Source: Bacteroides intestinalis DSM 17393 (GTDB lineage: Bacteria; Bacteroidota; Bacteroidia; Bacteroidales; Bacteroidaceae). From it: 64,000 nt of DNA. This document shows, piece after piece, positions 36,631 through 45,127 of the stretch. The notes under the pieces were generated by a model. That model was not told where the DNA came from and did not search any database. It saw only the letters and a program-made list of their open reading frames with translations. Both the position numbers and the translations under genes were made by a program. Every line of letters starts with the position of its first letter. The first letter of the stretch is position 1. The stretch lies in contig NZ_ABJL02000008.1 in assembly GCF_000172175.1 (NCBI RefSeq), positions 3,224,001-3,288,000 of the forward strand, read 5' to 3'.

Positions 36631-37680
36631 TTATTCATTGATAGCACCACAGCTTGGGCAAGCCCCCTTTTCTTTTAATTTCTGTCCGCAGCGCCCGCAA
36701 CGATAGCGGTAAATGACAAGTGTAGTACACATTCGCTTTAGGAAAAGTCCAAGGAAAACAACAAGGAAAATATAGCCGATATAGATTTGTGTAGTCAGTA
36801 TAAAGAAGAAATAACAGAAGATACAACAAGAAGCCAATCCCAACAGATAGAATACGGCAGCGGCAGGAGTCAACTGACGGAACAAGTCATCGAGTACTGC
36901 CAGCAGTACAATGATAAACAACCAGATGCTCAGCAAAAAGACTGAGAGAATAAACGGCACCTTGAAAGGTGAAAGCGTAGGATTAAAATAGAAATGTTCC
37001 CACGTTTCGGGCACAAAGACTTGCATCGTCTCATACACCGTAGCACTGAATGCCATCAACAGGCAGAGTAAAAGCGGATATACACTATCAATATCATTGA
37101 AATAAACAATCTTCAACTGCTTCCGACGGAACAGACGGAACACCCAGGCACCGATAAACAAGGCGAAAATAATCACGAAGTAAGAAGCATGTGTATCACT
37201 GAACAAGTAAATGAATTGTGAGATACTGTCCGTAGGTACAAAAGCTTGCATCATTTCCCGCTCCCCGATCCAGCCCTGTATCTCTTGGGAATGAGCCAGT
37301 TTTACCCAAACACTGTCCACACTATCAGCAGAATGAATGGCAAATTCGGCCACTACTACACGGTCTCCTCTATACAGAGTATTGTAGCAATCCTTCACCG
37401 GCAGACAGGCAAGCACCACGGAATCCTGCACCACTTCCAGATTCGTATTCAACGTATAATGCCGGTCGTAAAGGTAGGTCAGAGAGTCGCGGGTTTTATC
37501 ACTGATACCTTCATCATCCAGACTGGGACGGGAGTAACGGCAGGAAACCAGACTGATAATAATCGCTATCACCACAGAGTAGCACAGAGTTGCACGGAGT
37601 CTTTTTTGATATTTAAGAAACTCTGTGTTACTCTGTGCCGCTCTGTGGTGATAACGAATATGTTCTCTCTTATTCTGCAT
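36631..37680 (-). CDS. Multi-pass membrane lipoprotein with SH3-like segment and C-terminal zinc ribbon, function unknown
   Basis: 349 residues. Residues 29-47 form a signal peptide with lipobox S-L-V-S-C (Cys47). A soluble segment (about 85-150, with R-G-D-R-V-V-V-A-E-F and W-V-K-L-A-H-S-Q-E-I-Q-G-W-I-G) looks like a bacterial SH3 domain. About five hydrophobic helices follow from residue 160. The end Y-R-C-G-R-C-G-Q-K-L-K-E-K-G-A-C-P-S-C-G is a four-cysteine zinc ribbon. Residues 11-37 are encoded by an intergenic-type inverted repeat, so the positively charged front of the signal peptide (K-Y-Q-K-R-L-R) comes from the repeat. Without it, only GTG-GTG codons would be available just before the hydrophobic stretch. 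The start overlaps the U32 gene by 11 nt. Confidence 0.65.
   Translation of the reverse strand: MQNKREHIRYHHRAAQSNTEFLKYQKRLRATLCYSVVIAIIISLVSCRYSRPSLDDEGISDKTRDSLTYLYDRHYTLNTNLEVVQDSVVLACLPVKDCYNTLYRGDRVVVAEFAIHSADSVDSVWVKLAHSQEIQGWIGEREMMQAFVPTDSISQFIYLFSDTHASYFVIIFALFIGAWVFRLFRRKQLKIVYFNDIDSVYPLLLCLLMAFSATVYETMQVFVPETWEHFYFNPTLSPFKVPFILSVFLLSIWLFIIVLLAVLDDLFRQLTPAAAVFYLLGLASCCIFCYFFFILTTQIYIGYIFLVVFLGLFLKRMCTTLVIYRYRCGRCGQKLKEKGACPSCGAINE
37570..37650. repeat. Imperfect inverted repeat with 10-nt units, translated at the start of a lipoprotein gene
   Basis: The left arm CACCACAGAG-TAG-CACAGAG-TTG-CACGGAG is answered by CTCTGTG-TTA-CTCTGTG-CCG-CTCTGTGGTG after a spacer of about 20 nt. The arms are three degenerate 10-nt units each. 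The repeat lies entirely within the coding sequence of residues 11-37 of the lipoprotein gene and contains no stop in that frame. Confidence 0.88.
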
Positions 37681-39568
37681 ATACTTTCATCTGACAATTC
37701 TTACAATCAAACTCCAAGCGGAAGCGCTTACCATCAGTTCCTTGCAAACAATAAGGCTCCCGATAGGGTGAACGTCCCTTCTGATAAGTAGGGCACCAAC
37801 CCATACTATAACGCAAACAATGCTTGCAGAACATTAAAACAGCACCCGGTACAGATTGTTTCTCATAAGCCGGAGCTACGGTAGCAATGCCGTGATCGGC
37901 ATAGAAAGAGGCGGCACGGGTATTCATTACATTACCGAGGTAGGTTAATGAAGTAGCGGAAGTTGTTGTCTTAGAAGAAGTTCCCGGCAAAGGGAAAGCA
38001 TGAGTTGTAGGTTTCCAGACTACCACTTCCTGCCGATAATTAATACGGCGAACGGTAACCAGCTTGTCTACGGCTTGACGGCGCCAGTCGGCTACTACGG
38101 AAGCGGGAAGGAACCAATTATCAGAAAAACGGATTTCTATGGCGGAATTTGTTTCGGACGAACGATTATCCGCTAATATTCCGGCTTCAAAAGGAGTATT
38201 TCCCAATTTACTGAGTTGGGTACGCAGGTTATCTGCCTGTGGGGTACGGGCAAGTTCTTTCTGATAAGGGAAAGAAAGTGTAACGCTATTATCATCCTCA
38301 TCCGTGATAGTCAGAGCAAAGCCGAAGGCGGTATCTGCCAAAAGCAAGGATACGGAAATCTTTCGTTCGGAAGACTTACGTGTCAGCAACTTCTCAAATT
38401 CCTGATCGTAGTTACGGTAAAGCACAGTACGCGGACGGATACGGGGCATCTCACCTGCCGGATAGAGTTTATTCCCGTCCACACGGTTGATACGGAATCC
38501 TTGCAGACGTCCTTGCTCATCAATATAACAAACACCGTCACCGTTGTTGAATGATTTCAATCCGGCTACTGTGAGGTAGTTTCCACGTTGTTCCTTCATG
38601 GTTCCCATCTCTTCACCGAGGGATTTCGGAGTATCGAAAGAGAAAATTTCTTCACTGCGTCCGTGCAGGAAGTAATGCGTAAATCCACGACTAAAACTTT
38701 TATCTAACTGGGGACGGAATGTATAATTGCAAGTACCGGAAGAGGCTCGGGCGTATTCTTTACGGCGTGTAAAGATAGCATCCAGCTTTTGGCGGTAAGC
38801 AGCCGTAACATTCTTTACGTAAGAAACATCTTTCAGACGACCTTCTATCTTGAGCGAAGTAGCACCTGCATCAAGTAACTCTTCCAGAATATCACTCTGA
38901 TTCAAATCTTTGAGAGATAGCAAATGCTTATCACGTACAATTACTTTTCCGTCGGCATCCACCAGACTGAAAGGCAAACGACAGAATTGTGCACATTCTC
39001 CCCGGTTGGCACTACGTCCGAAACAAGCTTGGCTGACATAACATTGCCCGCTATAACTGACGCAAAGTGCCCCATGTACAAATACTTCCAACGGCACTTC
39101 CGGACAAGCTTTATGAATATGGCTGATTTCCTGAAGGGAAAGCTCACGTGCCAATACTACTTGCCGGAAACCGGCTTCTGCAAGGAAACGTACTTTCTCC
39201 GGTGTACGGTTATCCATTTGGGTACTGGCGTGCAAGGGAATAGGCGGTAGGTTTAAGCGAGTGATTCCCATGTCTTGCACAATGAGGGCATCTACTCCCG
39301 CACGATACAAGTCCCAAATCATTTTCTCCGTCTCGGCCAGTTCTTCTTCTTTTAAGATGGTATTGACAGTCACATAAATCCGGGCATTATATAAATGGGC
39401 ATGAGCCACCAAAGCAGCTATATCTTCCAACGAATTGCCGGCTGCTGCACGTGCGCCAAACTTAGGCGCACCGATATACACTGCATCCGCACCGTGGTTA
39501 ATAGCTTCAATGCCACATTCCATGTTCTTGGCAGGGGCCAGTAACTCTATCTTTCGTTGCTTTATCAT
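37670..39568 (-). CDS. U32-family peptidase / RlhA-like protein with DUF3656 region
   Basis: 632 residues. The family core opens K-I-E-L-L-A-P-A-K-N-M-E-C-G-I-E-A-I-N-H-G-A-D-A-V-Y-I-G. The signature E-V-F-V-H-G-A-L-C-V-S-Y-S-G-Q-C-Y-V-S occurs near residue 155, with further cysteines (C-F-G-R-S-A-N-R-G-E-C-A-Q-F-C-R) that in homologues can bind an iron-sulfur cluster. A long C-terminal extension (from about 330) matches the size of RlhA-type members that hydroxylate 23S rRNA C2501 in E. coli. Annotation as protease is traditional and probably wrong. The C-terminus has a further C-x2-C type cluster (M-F-C-K-H-C ... C-K-N-C). Separated from metA by an inverted repeat. Confidence 0.88.
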   Translation of the reverse strand: MIKQRKIELLAPAKNMECGIEAINHGADAVYIGAPKFGARAAAGNSLEDIAALVAHAHLYNARIYVTVNTILKEEELAETEKMIWDLYRAGVDALIVQDMGITRLNLPPIPLHASTQMDNRTPEKVRFLAEAGFRQVVLARELSLQEISHIHKACPEVPLEVFVHGALCVSYSGQCYVSQACFGRSANRGECAQFCRLPFSLVDADGKVIVRDKHLLSLKDLNQSDILEELLDAGATSLKIEGRLKDVSYVKNVTAAYRQKLDAIFTRRKEYARASSGTCNYTFRPQLDKSFSRGFTHYFLHGRSEEIFSFDTPKSLGEEMGTMKEQRGNYLTVAGLKSFNNGDGVCYIDEQGRLQGFRINRVDGNKLYPAGEMPRIRPRTVLYRNYDQEFEKLLTRKSSERKISVSLLLADTAFGFALTITDEDDNSVTLSFPYQKELARTPQADNLRTQLSKLGNTPFEAGILADNRSSETNSAIEIRFSDNWFLPASVVADWRRQAVDKLVTVRRINYRQEVVVWKPTTHAFPLPGTSSKTTTSATSLTYLGNVMNTRAASFYADHGIATVAPAYEKQSVPGAVLMFCKHCLRYSMGWCPTYQKGRSPYREPYCLQGTDGKRFRLEFDCKNCQMKVYAE

Positions 39569-39575
39569 ATCGTTT

Positions 39576-39660
39576 TAGTTACAAGTTACAGGCTACAAGC
39601 TACGAGTGATACACTATATACCGCAAGGTCTTGTCACTCGTAGCTCGTAACTTGTAACTA
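39576..39660. repeat. Imperfect inverted repeat with 7-nt units between metA and the U32 gene
   Basis: The left arm 39576-39608 reads as degenerate 7-nt units (TTACAAG, TTACAGG, CTACAAG, CTACGAG). The right arm 39634-39660 is the complement series ending CTTGTAACTA. A 25-nt spacer lies between. The right arm contains the metA stop codon (39658-39660, TAG on the minus strand), so the repeat is part of the metA message. Confidence 0.88.
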
Positions 39661-40575
39661 CTTTATATCATTAATATTGTACGGAGTTTCCTGATAAACG
39701 AAATAGTTCAACCAATTAGAGAACAGCAAATTGGCATGGGCACGCCAACGTACCATCACACCTTTGTCCGGATCATTATCCACATAATAATTACGAGGTA
39801 CTTCAATGGGCAGACCTTTATCCACATCCCTGCGATATTCCGTATCCAGCGTTAGTGGAGAGTATTCCGAATGTCCGGTGACAAAGAACTCACGTCCACC
39901 ACGTGCTACCACCAGGTGTACGCCTGCATCTTCCGATTCCGAAAGTAAAGTAAGTTCAGGCACTTTCAAGATATCTTCTTTCCGTACTTCCGTATGGCGG
40001 CTATGGGGTACATAGAACATATCATCGAAACCACGGAAAATAGCGTGCAGCGGATCTAAAGGACGATGCTCGAATATGCCGAACATCTTCTTGTCCAACG
40101 CGTACTTGGGCACTCCATAATGATGATAGAGTCCGGCCTGTGCAGCCCAGCATATATAAAGGGTAGATGTGACATGCGTACGCGCCCAATCGAATATTTC
40201 CATTATTTCATCCCAGTAAGTCACCTCTTCGAAATCTAATTGTTCTACAGGGGCACCGGTAATAATCATACCGTCGTACTTCTCGCCACGCATCTTTTCA
40301 AAGTCAGTATAGAATGTCTGCATATGTTCTACAGGCGTATTCTTTGATGTATGACTCTTGATTTTCATGAACGAGATTTCCACTTGAAGCGGTGTATTGG
40401 AGAGCAAACGCACAAGATCTGTCTCCGTGGTAATCTTCAAAGGCATCAAGTTCAGGATAACGATGCGCAACGGACGGATGTCCTGTTGCGTGGCGCGGGA
40501 GTTGTCAATAACAAATATGTTCTCTTCTTTCAGCAACTCTATCGCCGGCAGCTTATCAGGTAAATTTAATGGCAT
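39658..40575 (-). CDS. metA: Homoserine O-acyltransferase MetA, predicted acetyltransferase
   Basis: 305 residues, normal length. The catalytic Cys142 is in [10 protein letters not shown], with His235 and Glu237 in T-G-H-S-E-Y, exactly at family numbering. Residue 111 is Glu (G-A-P-V-E-Q-L). In Bacillus cereus MetA, Glu111 in place of the enterobacterial Gly111 sets acetyl-CoA over succinyl-CoA preference. I therefore predict O-acetylhomoserine as the product, despite the usual succinyltransferase annotation. It commits homoserine to methionine. Its promoter has a TACCTTTG element 31 bp upstream, flanked by TTATCAG/CTGATAA half-sites. Confidence 0.95.
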   Translation of the reverse strand: MPLNLPDKLPAIELLKEENIFVIDNSRATQQDIRPLRIVILNLMPLKITTETDLVRLLSNTPLQVEISFMKIKSHTSKNTPVEHMQTFYTDFEKMRGEKYDGMIITGAPVEQLDFEEVTYWDEIMEIFDWARTHVTSTLYICWAAQAGLYHHYGVPKYALDKKMFGIFEHRPLDPLHAIFRGFDDMFYVPHSRHTEVRKEDILKVPELTLLSESEDAGVHLVVARGGREFFVTGHSEYSPLTLDTEYRRDVDKGLPIEVPRNYYVDNDPDKGVMVRWRAHANLLFSNWLNYFVYQETPYNINDIK

Positions 40576-40605
40576 AAGTTATCAGATTATCTTTAATTTA
40601 GAGTA

Positions 40606-40613
40606 CAAAGGTA
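40606..40613 (-). promoter_or_regulatory. Bacteroides -7 element (TACCTTTG) for metA, inside an inverted repeat
   Basis: The minus strand reads TACCTTTG, an exact TAnnTTTG match. CTGATAA at 40614-40620 abuts it, and the inverted copy TTATCAG lies at 40579-40585 just before the metA ATG, so the two half-sites frame the transcription start. Confidence 0.6.
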
Positions 40614-40751
40614 CTGATAATTTTGAAATCTCCCGCGAAAGAATGAAAATGTAGAGCTATTTCAAGTTATTTATCTTCTTCATACAAAGCATTATAGATA
40701 AAATTATCAACAAAAAAGCTTCTTTCCTTTCATGTATTTAAAATATTATCC

Positions 40752-40759
40752 TACCTTTG
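40752..40759 (+). promoter_or_regulatory. Bacteroides -7 element (TACCTTTG) for the fimbrillin-like gene
   Basis: An exact TAnnTTTG match about 200 bp before the fimbrillin-like start, giving a long 5' untranslated region. The stretch 40576-40962 holds this promoter, the divergent metA promoter and the paired segment at 40832-40911, and no gene that I can support. Confidence 0.6.
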
Positions 40760-40831
40760 CCGCCTGTAAAGTTAATGAACATTGAAAAACATTAAGATGG
40801 AACAGAACCGGAGTTCAAGCGTGAATTCACT

Positions 40832-40911
40832 TAATTAGCATCCCAAAGCCACTGACTTTTCTATACCAATTATGGTCCTTACCCACCCCAGATATTCCGA
40901 TGCTTTAATTA
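40832..40911 (+). promoter_or_regulatory. Long-range stem in the 5' leader of the fimbrillin-like gene
   Basis: TAATTAGCATC (40832-40842) can pair with GATGC-TT-TAATTA (40899-40911), leaving a two-base bulge and a loop of about 56 nt. It lies in the untranslated leader, 50 bp before the ATG. A role in expression is conjecture. Confidence 0.35.
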
Positions 40912-40962
40912 ACACATAAATTTGAAATGCGACAGTCGTGTTTCACAAAAAAACATACTATT

Positions 40963-42867
40963 ATGAACAAAACAACTATCAAAAACAACAGACTGACTTT
41001 ATTCTCATTCTGTATTATTTTCTTATTTAGTTCTTGTGTCAATGAATTAGACTCAGAAACTTCTCCCGATGCTGTTCCCGGTACTATCCCCATCAATTTC
41101 ACAACAAAAGTCAGCAAAGCTGATACACGCGTGACTAATACTGCCTTTGAAAAAGGAGATAAAGTAGGTTTATATGCAATGCTTCCATCTACTCCAATTA
41201 CAGAAAAGCGCTACATTGACAATTTACAACTGGAATGTGGGGAAAAGAATGCATTCATCCCTGAAAAGACAGTTTTCTATCCGGCAGGAGATGCCACACT
41301 CAATTTTATCAGTTATTACCCCTATCAGTCAACCGGAATAAAAACAGGCCAATCTACCATTCCTGTATCTGTACAAACCGACCAAAGCAGCGCAAAAGCT
41401 CTCTCCATATCCGATTTCATGATAGCCTCCGAAAAAAATGTAGAAAGCAGCGAAGATGCCGTCGTACTTCATTACAAGCATAAGTTGACCAAGATAAAAA
41501 TCACAATCACAGCCGGTACTGGAGAAGATATAACAAAGATATATAAAGCGAATCCTCAAATTATCGCAGTAGGCTTCAAGACCAAAGCAGAATATAATAC
41601 TGATACGGACAAGTTTATAAAGCTGACAGAGGAAGCAGATATCATCCCATATGGTGAATGGAACATAGTAAAAGGGACTTTAACAGGAAAAGAATTCATC
41701 ATCATACCACAAGATGCTGATGCTAACGCTCAATCTTTTATAATGGAATGGAACGGGAAAGTATATACCTGCCCAATGCCAAAACTGAATATGACAGGAA
41801 GTACACAATGCCAAATCGATATCGAGGCTATGCAGACAACCAGCCATTCTCTTACCGGAATAACCAGTACAGTTGAAGACTGGCTGCCCGGAGATAGTAA
41901 AGATACTAATAACAGTGGCGGCATTACAGCTATTCATTTGGCGGCACTCACTTTCTCTCAATCGAACATATACAGAATCTACCATGACGGCAATCCAATG
42001 GCAGAAGTTTGTAAAGAATATCTAAAATCTGATCAAATAACTTCAAGAGCAATTGTTGCATACCCGGTGAAAGAAGATGAAACGAGCAATCTGAGCAAAG
42101 GCGTTGTTCTGAAACTACTGGATGATGAAAGAGCGATAAGTGGAGGAAGCATAAACTGGAATACAGACGATAGTTCCTTTGCTTATACAGGAGGGAATCT
42201 CCAGTCTGTTGACAAATTCTATCTTAATGAAAAGGGGGAAATCCTACTGGAAGAAACAGAAGATCCAATCAGCATAGATATTGTCAGCTATACCATCAGG
42301 GATATACGAAAGGGAAATACTTATGAGTATCCAATCGTAAAAATAGGCACTCAATATTGGATGAGAGAAGATTTATGTGCGACGGGGTACAGGAATGGAA
42401 CTACATTGAATAAAAAAACTCAGTTGGGAGAAGGTCCTGGCTATTTCAGACCTCAGAGTACAGAAACATATTTTTATAATGGAGAAGCTGTACTTGAAGG
42501 AGAGTTGGCACCTGCAGGATGGAAAATTCCAGATAGTGATGATTGGCAAGCCTTAAAAGAATACACCAAAGACAGTGCTTCGATATTAAAAGCCGGAGAA
42601 TGGGAAGTCTTAAAAGAGGGTGACACGATTGATTCTGGCTCTAATCTAACCGGTTTCTCAGCATATCCCGTAGGGATTTGGGGAGCAGGAAAAAATATAT
42701 CTCAAAAACAATTAGTATGCTACTGGACACTAAATGAGACAGAAAATAGCATACCAGAACAATCAATAAGTTTCACCGGAAGCAGCACCAAGTTTTCTGT
42801 CGCCGCAACTCATGTTAAAAATGAAACTTACTATAAGGCCTTTTCCATACGTTGTATAAAAGAATAG
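40963..42867 (+). CDS. Fimbrillin-like (Mfa-like) lipoprotein fused to a FISUMP domain
   Basis: 634 residues from the ATG at 40963, which starts the signal peptide; the lipobox L-F-S-S-C gives Cys25. Residues about 45-310 have the fimbrillin-like pattern (T-K-V-S-K-A-D-T-R-V-T-N-T-A-F-E-K-G-D-K-V-G-L-Y, then F-Y-P-A-G-D and H-Y-K-H-K-L-T-K-I). Residues about 445-634 match the Fibrobacter succinogenes major paralogous (FISUMP) domain: Y-P-I-V-K-I-G-T-Q-Y-W-M-R-E-D-L, then L-A-P-A-G-W-K-I-P-D-S-D-D-W and the end A-F-S-I-R-C-I-K-E. The fimbrillin part normally polymerises or tips a surface fimbria; the FISUMP part is an extracellular module of unknown ligand. No other fimbrial genes are adjacent. 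Confidence 0.85.
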   Translation: MNKTTIKNNRLTLFSFCIIFLFSSCVNELDSETSPDAVPGTIPINFTTKVSKADTRVTNTAFEKGDKVGLYAMLPSTPITEKRYIDNLQLECGEKNAFIPEKTVFYPAGDATLNFISYYPYQSTGIKTGQSTIPVSVQTDQSSAKALSISDFMIASEKNVESSEDAVVLHYKHKLTKIKITITAGTGEDITKIYKANPQIIAVGFKTKAEYNTDTDKFIKLTEEADIIPYGEWNIVKGTLTGKEFIIIPQDADANAQSFIMEWNGKVYTCPMPKLNMTGSTQCQIDIEAMQTTSHSLTGITSTVEDWLPGDSKDTNNSGGITAIHLAALTFSQSNIYRIYHDGNPMAEVCKEYLKSDQITSRAIVAYPVKEDETSNLSKGVVLKLLDDERAISGGSINWNTDDSSFAYTGGNLQSVDKFYLNEKGEILLEETEDPISIDIVSYTIRDIRKGNTYEYPIVKIGTQYWMREDLCATGYRNGTTLNKKTQLGEGPGYFRPQSTETYFYNGEAVLEGELAPAGWKIPDSDDWQALKEYTKDSASILKAGEWEVLKEGDTIDSGSNLTGFSAYPVGIWGAGKNISQKQLVCYWTLNETENSIPEQSISFTGSSTKFSVAATHVKNETYYKAFSIRCIKE

Positions 42868-42902
42868 CCCAACAAATAAAAGCATATCTCATTTCTTTTT
42901 CG

Positions 42903-42910
42903 TATTTTTG
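42903..42910 (+). promoter_or_regulatory. Bacteroides -7 element (TATTTTTG) for metF
   Basis: An exact TAnnTTTG match 53 bp before the metF ATG. Confidence 0.58.
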
Positions 42911-42930
42911 TTCCCAATGTACAAATAAGT

Positions 42931-42947
42931 TTTGTTCACCGAACAAA
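42931..42947 (+). promoter_or_regulatory. Perfect palindrome in the metF 5' leader
   Basis: TTTGTTC-ACC-GAACAAA, 7-bp arms with a 3-nt centre, lies between the predicted transcription start and the metF ATG, 15 bp before it. Either an operator for a dimeric repressor or a small hairpin that affects translation. Confidence 0.45.
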
Positions 42948-42962
42948 GACAACGAAAAAGAA

Positions 42963-43916
42963 ATGAGAATTATCGACCTGATACACAGCAATGAGAAGAC
43001 AGCTTTCTCTTTTGAAATACTGCCACCGCTGAAAGGCACAGGCATCGAAAAGCTGTACGAAACCATAGATACTTTACGGGAGTTTGACCCGAAATACATC
43101 AATATCACCACACATCGCAGCGAATATGTGTACAAAGATCTGGGAAACGGTTTGTTTCAGCGCAATCGCTTACGCCGCCGTCCGGGAACTGTTGCCGTAG
43201 CTGCCGCCATCCAAAACAGATATAATATCACTGTAGTTCCGCATCTTCTTTGTAGTGGTTTCACCCGCGAAGAGACAGAATATGTACTGCTCGATCTGCA
43301 ATTCCTAGGTATTACCGACTTACTGGTGTTACGTGGAGATAAAGCAAAACATGAGTCCGTCTTCACTCCCGAAGGTGATGGCTACCACCATGCCACTGAA
43401 CTGCAAGAACAAATCAATAACTTCAATAAAGGTATCTTCGTAGATGGCTCGGAAATGAAAGTGACCAATACACCATTTTCCTATGGCGTGGCGTGTTATC
43501 CCGAAAAACACGAAGAAGCTCCCAATATTGACACTGATATCTACTGGCTGAAAAAGAAAATGGAAGCCGGTGCAGAATATGCCGTTACACAGCTTTTCTA
43601 TGATAACCAAAAATATTTCGATTTCGTAGAACGTGCCCGGAAAGCCGGAGTTACCATTCCCATCATTCCAGGTATCAAACCGTTCAAGAAGATATCTCAA
43701 ATCAGCATGATACCCAAGACGTTCAAAGTGGACTTGCCCGAAGAACTGACATGCGAAGCGATGAAATGCAAAACGGATGAAGAAGCCAAACAAGTAGGCA
43801 TCGAATGGTGTGTTAAGCAATGTAAGGAATTAATGGAACATGGAGTACCCAGTATTCACTTCTATTCCATCGGTGCAGTGGACAGTATAAAAGAAGTTGC
43901 AAAGCTGGTATACTAA
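42963..43916 (+). CDS. metF: Methylenetetrahydrofolate reductase
   Basis: 317 residues from the ATG at 42963; an upstream in-frame ATG at 42852 lies inside the fimbrillin-like gene and before the promoter. The family signature F-S-F-E-I-L-P-P-L-K-G opens the TIM barrel, Glu being the catalytic acid. I-T-T-H-R-S-E, L-V-L-R-G-D-K-A-K and I-P-I-I-P-G-I-K-P follow. It reduces 5,10-methylene-THF to 5-methyl-THF for methionine synthesis. It lies 51 nt before holB with no terminator between, so readthrough into holB-ricT-gldH is possible. Confidence 0.96.
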   Translation: MRIIDLIHSNEKTAFSFEILPPLKGTGIEKLYETIDTLREFDPKYINITTHRSEYVYKDLGNGLFQRNRLRRRPGTVAVAAAIQNRYNITVVPHLLCSGFTREETEYVLLDLQFLGITDLLVLRGDKAKHESVFTPEGDGYHHATELQEQINNFNKGIFVDGSEMKVTNTPFSYGVACYPEKHEEAPNIDTDIYWLKKKMEAGAEYAVTQLFYDNQKYFDFVERARKAGVTIPIIPGIKPFKKISQISMIPKTFKVDLPEELTCEAMKCKTDEEAKQVGIEWCVKQCKELMEHGVPSIHFYSIGAVDSIKEVAKLVY

Positions 43917-43967
43917 GACCGAAATCAAGTAACATTAGTTGTAAATTATAAAACCATATATAATATC

Positions 43968-45086
43968 GTGTTTTTCAAAGAGGTAATAGGACAAGAAGCA
44001 GCCAAACAGCGGCTCCGGCAGGAAGTGCAAGAGGGGCGTATTCCTCATGCTCAGCTCTTCTGCGGTCCATCGGGAGTGGGAAAACTTCCGTTGGCAATGG
44101 CTTATGCCCGTTACATCTGTTGCCCGAACCGTACAGATACAGATGCCTGTGGCACTTGTCCCTCCTGCGTAAAGTGGAATAAGCTGGTACATCCGGATGT
44201 ACACTTCGTCTTTCCCATCGTAAAAAAAGGGAAGAAAGAAGTGTGCGACGATTACATAGCTGACTGGCGCCACTTGGTGCTGAACAGCCCTTATTTCAGT
44301 CTCAACCACTGGCTAAATGAGATGGATGCTGAAAACGGACAAGCCATCATCTATGCAAAGGAGAGTGACGAGATAGTACGTAAACTCAGTCTGAAATCGA
44401 GCGAAGGTGGCTACAAAGTTACTATCGTCTGGCTACCGGAGAAAATGCACGTAGTTTGTGCCAATAAGTTATTGAAGCTTTTGGAAGAACCTCCCGAAAA
44501 GACAGTATTCTTATTGATATCCGAAACTCCGGACATGATACTGCCGACAATCCTGAGCCGTACGCAACGTTTCAACATCCGTAAAATAGAAGAAACAGAT
44601 ATTGCCAACGCTTTGCAACAGAAATACGGTGTACGCCCTAATGATAGTTTCACTCTGGCGCATCTTGCCAACGGTGACTTTATCAAAGCATTGGAAACCA
44701 TTCACCTGAACGAAGAAAACGAACTGTTCTTTGAACTCTTTGTCAGCCTCATGCGTCTTTCCTATCAACGGAAGATACGTGAAATGAAGCAATGGAGTGA
44801 GCAACTGGCAGGCATGGGACGCGAACGACAGAAGAACTTCCTGACATACGCCCAGCGTATGATACGCGAGAATTTCATCTATAACCTGCATTGCAAAGAG
44901 ATGAGTTACATGACTTTGCCCGAACAAAACTTTGCCACCCGCTTCGCCCCTTTTATCAACGAACGGAATGTAATGGGAATGATGGATGAATTGAGCGAGG
45001 CGCAGATACATATTGAACAAAATGTAAATGCAAGGATGGTCTTTTTTGATTTTTCATTGAAAATGATAGTTCTATTGAAACAGTAG
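43968..45086 (+). CDS. holB: DNA polymerase III delta prime subunit (clamp loader)
   Basis: 372 residues with a GTG start (M-F-F-K-E-V-I-G-Q-E-A). The AAA+ fold has a P-loop-like G-P-S-G-V-G-K-L-P-L-A in which the Thr/Ser after Lys is lost, as expected for delta prime, which does not hydrolyse ATP. A four-cysteine zinc module occurs at about residues 50-67 (C-C-P-N ... C-G-T-C-P-S-C). The sensor region is S-R-T-Q-R-F-N-I. It functions in the clamp loader together with DnaX and HolA encoded elsewhere. The gene order holB-ricT-gldH is conserved in Bacteroidetes. Confidence 0.93.
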   Translation: MFFKEVIGQEAAKQRLRQEVQEGRIPHAQLFCGPSGVGKLPLAMAYARYICCPNRTDTDACGTCPSCVKWNKLVHPDVHFVFPIVKKGKKEVCDDYIADWRHLVLNSPYFSLNHWLNEMDAENGQAIIYAKESDEIVRKLSLKSSEGGYKVTIVWLPEKMHVVCANKLLKLLEEPPEKTVFLLISETPDMILPTILSRTQRFNIRKIEETDIANALQQKYGVRPNDSFTLAHLANGDFIKALETIHLNEENELFFELFVSLMRLSYQRKIREMKQWSEQLAGMGRERQKNFLTYAQRMIRENFIYNLHCKEMSYMTLPEQNFATRFAPFINERNVMGMMDELSEAQIHIEQNVNARMVFFDFSLKMIVLLKQ

Positions 45087-45127
45087 AAATCAGATATATA
45101 GTAGTAATCTCAATCATAAATAAAAAA

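Noticed and set aside
42868..42962. S-adenosylmethionine riboswitch upstream of metF
   Set aside because: The leader between the predicted transcript start and ATG is only about 45 bases and holds one small hairpin, too short for any SAM riboswitch class known to me.
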